From Cudoniella acicularis (lineage: Eukaryota > Ascomycota > Leotiomycetes > Helotiales > Helotiaceae), in the NCBI GenBank assembly GCA_013054445.1, contig JAAMPI010000351.1, positions 1 to 42,229 on the forward strand: a DNA stretch of 42,229 nt. The letters are read 5' to 3'. Positions within the stretch are counted from its first letter, which is position 1; each line of letters opens with the position of its first letter. The notes below the pieces were generated by a model that had not been told where the DNA came from, made no database searches, and saw only the letters and a program-made list of their open reading frames with translations. A program made the position numbers and the translations under genes. This document shows, piece after piece, positions 35,132 through 42,229 of the stretch.

Positions 35132-35695
35132 ATGGCGAGTGGGGTAATTCCTGCTACAGTCGCTCAAAACAACGGAAAAGAAGTCTTTCTTGTGCTGGAC
35201 ATTGGAATGACTAGTATTAGTTTGTACGAATTCTGTATTCTTAAAGAATTTGTCTAAAGCTGTGCTCGGACCGCTAATTGGTTTACAGACAATCGAGATA
35301 TAACCTATGTTCAGCCATGGCCGCAATTAGGAAACCAAATACTACAAGTAGTCACAAAAAAGGTCCCTACACGAATTGCGCGGACCATGGACGCAGAGGC
35401 TCCGGAATGGGGGAATTGGAAATTTCAGTGTACCGAAACTCCGACGGCTGGGATTCAAACCGGGTTCAAAGGTAAATTATGGGGACAGGGAAAATTGGCT
35501 GCAGCGTCTGAGGAGGGCTTTCATCACTTGCTACAGGCAGTTTTTCTAGTGGTTTTCACGGAAATTCAACAGCGTCATGGGCGGCTCACTCGAAGTAATC
35601 TCGAAACTTACCACACATATCACTTGCCTGCAGCATTGGAACGGAGATCTTATCGACAAACTCACATCGCCAGAGCTATTACGAGTGCAGCATAG
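35132..35695 (+). CDS. short Hsp70-like (actin-like ATPase) fragment
   Basis: An ATG at 35132 opens a 29-codon exon (to 35219); a 69-nt intron with GCTAAT branch and TTACAG acceptor leads to a second exon 35289-35695; total 164 aa without a stop inside. The start has VFLVLDIGMTSI, like the phosphate-binding D-x-G-x-T of Hsp70/actin ATPases. Then DITYVQPWP, KKVPTRIA and EWGNWKFQ fall in the order seen in large fungal Hsp70-like proteins (W-P, K-V-P-T-x-I, W-G-x-x). Full members are several times longer and need a second and third phosphate-binding part, absent here, so this looks like a truncated relic. The remaining C-terminal ~80 residues match nothing I know. Confidence 0.4.
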
Positions 35696-35744
35696 TAGGT
35701 GTCAGTGTATGACCGTCCCTTTGAGCCTGCGTTACCCGTCCGTC

Positions 35745-35848
35745 TCCATGGGAACGAGTCCTCATGTTGTGCAGAGGCAATCTGTGGAAGTGGATAGAAG
35801 GAGGGGATTGGAAGAGAGGATATAGCGGAGCCAGTAGGCCACAGGCGT
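35745..35848 (-). pseudogene. relic of a second copy of the membrane-protein gene
   Basis: Read on the minus strand this stretch matches the first codons of the gene starting at 34013. YxLSSNPLLL is kept, but the start ATG is ACG (35848-35846), a one-base deletion lies a few codons later, and a stop appears at 35764-35762. Homology fades beyond about 35745. So a paralogue stood here and decayed, keeping best the start and the upstream sequence. Confidence 0.65.
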
Positions 35849-36335
35849 ACGTCGTAGTCAATCGGACCTGATGAGGTTGATATGTACTTATAGTCTATCC
35901 ACTTCCTCTTGATCTACTAGTGCCTTGAGTCAAGCTGAGATTGACATACGCTTGTAGTCCATTCACTCGTTCGTGTTATTATTGATTGCGGCTCTTTGCA
36001 AGCCTCCTTAACCGCAGTCATCCTCAATGTTTGTTGATTGTTGTTGCACTATATTTTCAGACTCCCTATAATTCTCCTTCGTGACAGTCATCCTCGAGAG
36101 GGCTGTTTGCTGTTCCACTGTATTTTTGTGGGTACGACGCTTTATCTGCGATGCTTGGTTCCTGTAGGTCTATTCACTCTCCTTTTGTTAGGTTTAGCGC
36201 AAGTCGCGAGTCCTTAATCAGTACTGTATCACTCACTCCGTTCTTAATTATTTCTTCTGTGTTATTGTGGGTATCTCCGCCACAGCTAAACGGCCTCTAT
36301 TGCGGCAGGACGAGGTATGGTGTCCATCTAGTGAC
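35798..36335. repeat. segmental duplication, copy B
   Basis: Diverged partner of 33960-34390, about 100 nt longer because of insertions. A short internal tandem repeat (35873-35905 and about 35934-35965, both GAGRTTGAYAT...AGTC) is present only in this copy. Confidence 0.8.
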
Positions 36336-36795
36336 TAGATTTACCCCAACGCCCTTAGACTTTAGTAGTACTCCGCTGCGGACTTCGCTTACGGTATTTT
36401 CTTCCAACTGCTCACAGCTTAACTCCGATCTTAATTTTTAACTCCGCCCAATTAAATCCGTGCTCCCTGCCACAACTATTCTCCCTTTAAGTATAAATAT
36501 AAATCATGATAGATAACATTGTGCTAAAGGATTTTCAAGTGTTACTTGAATTGTTCACCTCTTCCTGACCAGGCCCCTATTTGCTGTAAACAGCAGGCTT
36601 AACATTCAAGACGTCATCGAAAATTGTTGTATTATCTTTTCAAAGACGCTGTCGAAGAGAACAGAGATTGACTAGACGGGACACATTCTCAAGAACTTTA
36701 ATTACCAGAAGAAATTGTGAGTATTTACAACCATTTTCAAATTCGAGCAAACAATAGTTCTGAATGCTGACGATAATCTACTAGCTCCCCTCAAT
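36336..36795. promoter_or_regulatory. upstream region of the oxidoreductase
   Basis: About 460 nt, AT-rich near 36490, leading into the oxidoreductase ATG at 36796. A possible leader intron exists (GTGAGT at 36717 to CTAG at 36784), with an AG just 11 nt before the ATG. Confidence 0.45.
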
Positions 36796-37927
36796 ATGGC
36801 ATCTCAAAATACCAAATATCTTGTCCGAGAAAAAGGTAGCCCCTTAATAGCCACCGCCACCGCCAAACCTTCCATTACGGAGCCCACCGAAGTGGTAATC
36901 CATCTTAAAGCCATCGCCATAAACCCAGCCGATTTCAAAATGGCTGATCTCGGCCATAGATTCACTTCATGGCCTCTCGTGCCAGGCCTGGACGGTGCCG
37001 GTGTTGTTGAGGCCGTTGGAGACGATGTGAAAAGTTGTGCTGTTGGGGATAAGGTATTGGCAATGTTCACGGCTGGCGATCGTGCTGGGTCGTATCAGAA
37101 TTTTGCTGTGGTGCAAGAATTGATGGTGGCTAAAAAGCCGACGACGTGGTCGCTTGAAGAAGCTGCGACTTTGGGGTGTGTTGTCCCTTCTTTACTTTAC
37201 CTTCTCTATTTTCCTTTCTTCGGATCTATTTTATAGAGGATTTGCACGAGCAGGACCAAGGTATTGACTTGAATTTAGAGTATCTTTCCTCACAGCTGTA
37301 TCTGCACTCGGAATCGGCTTGAAAATCTCTTTGCCATTCCTCAAAAACGGGCCAATAACAAGCTTCAACCCCTCTTCTATTCTAATCCTAGGAGGAAGCT
37401 CCGCACTGGGCGCAGCCACCATCCAACTTCTCCGTCTTGCCATTCCAGAATGCGCGATTCTCGTAACCAGCTCGCCAAAACATCATAATCATCTCACTCA
37501 TAGCCTCGGGGCTAACGTGGCCTTTGATCGAAATTCAGCCTCGTTGATCAAAGATGTGAAGTCAGCAAGCTCAGGGTCGAGAGGCGTAGACGCAATTATT
37601 GATACCGTTGGCGCTGGTAGCATAGAACGAGATATATTTGAGGCGTTTGATCCAAATGGACCAAAGAGATATGCGCAGGTATGGACTGGTGATGATGAGA
37701 TTGAAGTTCCTAGTGGTGTGGATTCGGTGATGTTTCGTGGGAGAGACTTGTCTCAGATGCAAGGAGGAAAGAATATAATGCTAGCGTTGCAAACTTTGTT
37801 GGAGGAGGGGAAGTACAAGTTGCCGCTCCCGGTGCACAATGTTGGTCATGGGTTGGATGCGTTGGAAAAAGGGCTGGAATTGATGCGCAAGGGTGTTAGT
37901 GGAGAGAAATTGGTGGTTACAATATAG
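36796..37927 (+). CDS. zinc-type alcohol dehydrogenase / quinone oxidoreductase (MDR family)
   Basis: Exons 36796-37177 and 37296-37927, one 118-nt intron (donor GTGTTG); 337 aa, frame closes. The N-terminal catalytic fold has INPADFKMAD, PLVPGLDGAGVVEAVG and a GDKV turn. The NAD(P)-binding fold carries LILGGSSALGAATIQLLR and the later DAIIDTVG. Structural-zinc cysteines are not seen, which fits the quinone-oxidoreductase/trans-enoyl-reductase branch, often linked to secondary metabolism in fungi. No biosynthetic cluster is visible around it. The donor GTGTTG was chosen because it is the only one here that keeps the frame; a GT two bases earlier does not. Substrate unknown. Confidence 0.86.
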
Positions 37928-38953
37928 ATTTGGAGAATACCAAGTATGTATCATCAAAATAAGAACCCCAATCAAGTAAATTAGGTTAACTAAAGTGACC
38001 GATGAGAATTTATTTTCTGAGATTATGGTAAAAAGGAACTGAAGTCATTTGAGGTCTGAGTGAGACGAGGGATGAATGGAGTTTCCATTAGCAGTTACAT
38101 ACATCTTTACATCTTCTCTTGGATATGGTTAGGAGTTTAGCATTGCCTTCTTAGCTTGTGGTCTCTCTCAACTAATCATAAGTGTGCCGTAAATTTACCC
38201 CTGAATCGTGTACCAATGTTTCTGGTAAACTTCCTATTCTTACAAAGTTATCATAATTTCTGCTGACATACTAAATATTTACGACGACAATTGAGATATA
38301 CAAAGTCAGTCTACAGATTTCGAGTACTTTCCTCCAGTTTCTACATCAAAATCCTATGCACAATTCACAATAAGTCGGCCATCCTGGCGCAACCACGTGA
38401 TTTTACACGAAAACACTTTAAAAATTAAATGACTTCAACCTAAGATAGGATGGAGTGCTCTCATCATATAAATGCTACTGGGTTGAAGACTGGATTGGCC
38501 CAGTGCCTGACTTTAGCGTGTGGCATCAATGTCAAGACCCAGGGGTAGTACTGAAGTGGGCAACTGAGAAATTTCTCCTAATTACAAGGCATTTTCGGAA
38601 CCGCATAGAATAGTTGAGCTTCCTGTGCAACCTTAATCTGAATTCCTCTACAGAATTTCTACATACTCCCCTTAGACTGCTCTTTAAATAGAATTCTGTA
38701 AAATTCAATTTTACTTCAAGCCACAAAAAAAAGGAGCTTACTGTAATCTAACAATGACAAGAGGGATGCTTAAATGTAGGGACAAATTCGCCATGTCAAT
38801 GTGTGTCAAAATAATATCATCTCTTCAAGCCTTCCCTAACATTGCCCACTTCGCAGTTTCCCCAGAAGCCCCATTCACTGGTTGCTTAATTTTGATCCCT
38901 AATTCTTGAAAAACATTTACCACTCCCCACACAATCAGGAATTTCATTCGTCA
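37928..38953. other. intergenic region
   Basis: About 1 kb between the oxidoreductase stop and the acetyltransferase stop (tail to tail). T-rich. A small inverted pair (ACAGAATTTCTA near 38651 and TAGAATTCTGT near 38689) could be a decayed element end, but no longer structure supports that. No gene seen. Confidence 0.5.
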
Positions 38954-39658
38954 TCACGGCTTAGCAATCATTCCCTGCAGTCTATAAACCCCACACCCAC
39001 CAAACTCGGGTCCCCAAGTACCCAAATCCACATCTGTATGCACAGTATTTGCAAACCCAAGCTTTCGATAAAAGCCAGTGGCCGATGGTACCGAGCTAAG
39101 GAACAACGACAGGCTTCCCTCAGCAGCTTTCTGCAAAGAGAGATTCACGAGTTTTGAACCCAGCCCTCTTTCACGGAAGGTTAAATCTACGAATATAGAG
39201 GAAAGAACTAGAGATTAGTTATTAAAAAAAAATCCGGCTAAAGATAAATAGTGTTCGTATTACAAACCCAGGTAATCAATTCCTTCCATATCTTTCTGTA
39301 CCACTTCAAGGGCCTGTCTCATAACTGCGAGAAACTCTCCATTCACTCCCTCCGGGACAGCTGGTTTCTGTTTACCCCTTTCTGACGAATTATCAATTGG
39401 CCGCTTTCGAGTCAAGATAAGACTAGCAATCATCGCTCCAGACTCCTCGTCAACAACTTTCCACATTTGCTGATCGCTGTCCTGAGATGATTTCTCAAGC
39501 CCAGAAAGGAAGAGTGCTGTTTGCGCTGCCTCATTTGGCCAATCCAGAAACAGGAAACGGTTTGTTGCTTGGGCGAAATTGGAGAGGAAAATAAAGTTTG
39601 CTAGGGTTAGGAGGTCAGATGCAATGATGGGAGTGATTTCATGCTTTGGAAGTGACAT
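38954..39658 (-). CDS. GNAT-family N-acetyltransferase
   Basis: Exons 39658-39268 and 39186-38954, one 81-nt intron; 207 aa, frame closes. The acetyl-CoA-binding motif R-x-x-G-x-G is RERGLGSKLV, placed right after the splice junction. The C-terminal motif GFYRKLGF (the loop that follows the last core helix) is typical of GNATs. The N-terminal third (FAQATNRFLFLDWPNE) matches fungal GNATs of unknown substrate. No signal peptide or membrane helix, so probably cytosolic. Confidence 0.82.
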
Positions 39659-40666
39659 CTTGGGATTGGGGATACTTTGAGTTCATCTCAGTGAAATCGT
39701 TTGTATGTTTAGGTGTTTTGGAAATAGGCTAAATACAGCGATATTGGTGAGGTGATGGTCGCTTGATTGGTAACGAAAGCTTGTTTGCTATTACGTGAAG
39801 TTAGCGGACTATATTTCTATAGGAAAGAAGTACCCCAAAATCAACTAAACCAGATTCTTTCCTAGAGAAGATTTAATAATTCTGTTACGAACATGTATAA
39901 GCTTAGAACCTAAGGCTGGTGGGTGACTGCGCCGTCGTCGTGTTCTTTTTCAGACGCGGTGCCGCGAAATTCCCTCGATTAATAGGGGTTTGTTCACTGA
40001 CGCCGTATTGCGAAAGTCTCGAAGCAGCAACAAATTTTAGCTCATACACCACAAACGGTTTCGAGCCTCTATATAAAGTCAAAATGCATCACTTCTGGTC
40101 CCCTTCAGATTCGGTTATCCCTTACACGGTAAGTTGTTGCATCAGGTGCTTTCGTTGAAAAACACTTGAAATGTTCAACCACTTTTAGATAAGCTAGCTT
40201 AGGATGAATAAATATACTAATTCTTATAGAAGCCTACTACATGTTTACTTATTCTAAGTAATGTAATTATCGTTGGTTATTTTGTTACTTTGAAGTGCTT
40301 TTGCGTGTTTTCGCCTAGATGCCAACTCAGGGTGCATAGGATTGTTCTCTATTTTCCATTCATAAATTTTTGCTTATGCCTGCTGACTTATTTAATACCA
40401 TGTTTTCTGTTCACCGCGACCGTAGTTTATTCTGTGCCACTTGTTTAGTCCCTCCCTGTGCTTTTTTTTCTCTTTTTTTCCTGCCTCCGAGACATCTTGT
40501 GAATGCCTCGTGCGAAGCGTCGAGTAAATGCAGTGTTAAATTTTTCTAATAGCCATAAGGTAACCCATCGCAGTCCTGCTTAAAGTTTGCACCGTTTATA
40601 AATACAAGCACTAAAGACTCAGTGAAGAGTGCCTTTTTTTTCGGTACAGTAACTTGCTATTTGCTA
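39659..40666. other. intergenic region with a doubtful small gene
   Basis: About 1 kb upstream of the repeat cluster. TATA-like sequences stand at 40069-40077 (CTATATAAA) and 40597-40604 (TATAAATA). A possible small spliced gene at 40084-40448 is listed separately. Confidence 0.45.
40084..40448 (+). CDS. doubtful small spliced gene, hydrophobic product
   Basis: An ATG at 40084 begins 15 codons ending exactly at a strong donor GTAAGT (40129); a TACTAAT branch site and TTATAG acceptor end the 101-nt intron at 40229; the next exon stays open for 72 codons to a TAG at 40446-40448. The product would be 87 aa with two hydrophobic stretches (LLILSNVIIVGYFVTL and LYFPFINFCLCLLTYLIP). The complete splice kit is the only support. 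T-rich DNA gives such hydrophobic frames by chance, and the TATA-like site sits only ~10 nt before the ATG, too close for a fungal promoter. The same frame is open from 39919, so a longer first exon is possible. Confidence 0.22.
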
Positions 40667-41005
40667 GGATGTGCTCTTCAAAAATGGCGAGCTGAACATC
40701 ACAGGTGCCAAATACGGAAAGTTCGAGTCACGCGACTGAGACAAGGCGCTTTGCTGGTGCAGAAAATTTCCCCATTTTGTACAAATGGTACGAGTATACC
40801 TCGCCTCATGGAAGCCACTTGAAAGGCACAAGAAGCCTGACTGGCTCTCTACGGTGACCTCCCCGTTTGAACAAATAGTACCAGTACACATAGCCTCCTA
40901 GGAAAGTACAAGATGCTCGGATGTGCTGTTAAAAAACGGTGAGTTGAATGTCACTCGGCTGAGACAATGGGCTGTGCTACCATGGAGGCTTTCCCCATTT
41001 TCACG
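40667..41005. repeat. cluster of diverged direct repeats upstream of the secreted repeat gene
   Basis: Block 1 (GGATGTGCTcttcaaaaatg, 40667-40702) recurs at 40919-40953. Block 2 (CTGAGACAA ... TTTCCCCATTTT, 40734-40782) recurs at 40957-41005. Block 3 (CCCC.TTTT..ACAAAT.GTAC, 40770-40832) recurs at 40861-40912. Copies differ mostly by transitions and small indels. The whole cluster ends immediately before the TATA box of the next gene. Confidence 0.75.
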
Positions 41006-41011
41006 TATAAA
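41006..41011 (+). promoter_or_regulatory. TATA box of the secreted repeat gene
   Basis: TATAAA, 79 nt before the ATG at 41090, at the distance expected for fungal genes. Strong TATA boxes in fungi usually mark regulated rather than housekeeping genes. Confidence 0.6.
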
Positions 41012-41089
41012 GCGGGATCACTGGGAATTTCTTCACCCCAGTAAAGTTGCTGCATCTCCAAGTACTGCACCATCACCGGATTTTTTACA

Positions 41090-42038
41090 ATGCATGTCAT
41101 CAAGAGGCTCTTCGCCTCAGTTATTGCCACTACCCTGCTTGCTACTTCATCAGCCGCTCCAGCAACCTCTCCAGCTGGTACGATTTCTAAAATTGGTATT
41201 CCATCACAATCGCTAACCACTATCCACAGACGGAACATGGTCTTGCACCATACCCAGCGGCTACACCTACGACCAAGTCAGAAACGTTGTCACCACATGC
41301 GGCGCCGGCACTCACCCACAATACCACCTCCGCATCCCAGCAGACAATCTTTGGGCTTGCAACGTTGTTACAGGTTATACATACGACAATGTAGTTTCCT
41401 CCACCACATGCGGCGGCTCCCCCTATAGCTACCACAATCGGGTCCCCCAAGATCAGCTATGGGCCTGCACCACTGTTGCGAAATTCGTTTATGACGAAGT
41501 GAAGAGTGGCCCTTGTGCTGTGGGTGTAGGCACACCAACCGTGACCATGTATCACCTGCGAACACTTTCAGATGGCCTATGGAGCTGCACGCAAGAAGCG
41601 ACAGGCTTCACCTACGATCAAGTTAGCAACACCAATGAGTGCGCACTCGGAGCCACTGTTGTGCGATTTCATCTCCGACAACTAAAAGATAGTCTTTGGT
41701 CCTGTTCCGAGGTATCCGGATACGTTTACGATCAAATCGAAAGCTCAAGCGTGTGCGCCATTACAGGCACCAACCCGGCGTATCATCTAAGAGTTCCCGT
41801 GGATGGACTTTGGTCTTGTTCGTATGGACCGGGTATTTCATTGACTTATGATGAGGTGTCAACTGCGTCGGTTTGTTCGCTCACTGCTGGTGTTGGGGAG
41901 CTACGATACCATTTGAGGGTACCGACAGTCGGGCTGTGGGCGTGCATGGTGCCGAGTGGATGGCATTACTCTTCCGAAAAGGAAGAAACTATCTGCAGCT
42001 TGGGACAGCCTTCAGTTGAGTATCAATTGTCAAAGTAG
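41090..42038 (+). CDS. secreted protein of seven cysteine-paired YHLR-LWSC repeats
   Basis: Exons 41090-41177 and 41230-42038, one 52-nt intron (CTAAC branch); 298 aa, frame closes. A clear signal peptide (basic start MHVIKR, then FASVIATTLLATSSA) with likely cleavage near SSA-AP. The mature protein is almost entirely seven tandem repeats of 36-42 residues. They start at 41230 (first, lacking YHLR), 41322, 41430, 41550, 41667, 41781 and 41907, and an eighth stump (YQLSK) ends the protein. Consensus: [YF]HLRxPxDxLW[SA]C, then 5-8 residues, Y[TV]YDxV, about 5 residues, C. Each repeat has exactly two cysteines, 14 in all, which suggests one disulfide per repeat. No known domain is recognised. 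A secreted wall, adhesion or host-interaction protein is plausible but not shown. The intron separates the signal peptide from the repeats. Confidence 0.87.
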
Positions 42039-42229
42039 ATAGATGGACTGTTTTTAGGGAAGAGTAATTGTTATACCTAGAGCTCACACTCGTCAGCTTT
42101 TATTCTACATCTTCATTTCGGGTTCCGAGTAACTAGGTATGAACAACAATTCTCACCTTTGAGCATATCACCTCCCTAACCCAACCCTAAAAAAGGAAAC
42201 CCAAAGTTCCAACCCATCAACGCCTAACC
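42039..42229. other. 3' flank of the secreted repeat gene
   Basis: Holds the 3' UTR. T/A-rich with no further gene; two scattered CCCTAA words near the end do not form a telomere repeat. Confidence 0.5.

Noticed and set aside
36151..36441. 96-codon open frame on the + strand
   Set aside because: Falls largely inside copy B of the segmental duplication; the matching part of copy A does not keep the frame open, so it is not a conserved product.
38650..38700. Inverted pair that might mark a MITE or other mobile element
   Set aside because: Arms are short (11-12 nt) and imperfect, no target-site duplication, no further copies seen.
42174..42190. CCCTAA words near the right end, possible telomere
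   Set aside because: Only two words, not in tandem; ordinary sequence surrounds them.
1..42229. tRNA genes, rRNA, CRISPR arrays, insertion sequences
   Set aside because: No B-box with a matching A-box and cloverleaf, no rRNA-like sequence, no regularly spaced repeats and no transposase or reverse transcriptase frame were seen by eye; a covariance-model scan would be needed to exclude small RNA genes.

Overview
The window is nuclear DNA from a filamentous ascomycete (Pezizomycotina). A leotiomycete is my best guess from the feel of the proteins, but I could not test it. The evidence is short introns (mostly 47-80 nt) with GT..AG ends and CTAAC/CTGAC-type branch sites, compact head-to-head and tail-to-tail genes, and proteins typical of that group. 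I rebuilt each gene by joining exons across splice sites; nearly every model then closes to a whole number of codons.

Layout. 1-2856: GC-rich then mixed sequence with no gene I can support, except a possible start of a gene running off the left edge. 2857-32 kb: a dense conserved block. It holds DRG1-type GTPase (-), polyprenol reductase (+), ALKBH6-type dioxygenase (-), a large ankyrin/AT-hook protein resembling Hos4 of the Set3 complex (+), a histidine-phosphatase-fold protein (-), MSS51 (-), RSE1/SF3b130 (+), a zinc-finger plus LysM protein (-), a histidine acid phosphatase (-), a PPR protein (+), MTW1/Mis12 (-), an acid-ceramidase/NAAA-like amidase (+) and a mitochondrial carrier (-). 32-42 kb: a looser, AT-richer accessory part. 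It holds a two-TM membrane protein, a diverged copy of that gene's start and promoter, a short Hsp70-like ORF, a quinone oxidoreductase, a GNAT acetyltransferase, degenerate repeats, and a secreted protein made of seven cysteine-paired repeats.

The genes are mostly unrelated housekeeping functions. Two, MSS51 and the PPR protein, point to mitochondrial gene expression, and the carrier is also mitochondrial. RSE1 (splicing), DRG1 (translation), MTW1 (kinetochore) and the Hos4-like protein (chromatin) are core nuclear or cytoplasmic machinery.

The most striking technical feature is seven single-base frameshifts in six otherwise intact conserved genes: DRG1, polyprenol reductase, MSS51, RSE1, the acid phosphatase (two, compensating) and the PPR gene. 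Four are +1 in sense-strand A-runs of 6-7; three are -1 in or beside short runs. Assembly error is the simplest explanation. The best candidate for undescribed biology is the secreted seven-repeat protein at 41090-42038, whose promoter lies beside a small cluster of diverged direct repeats.
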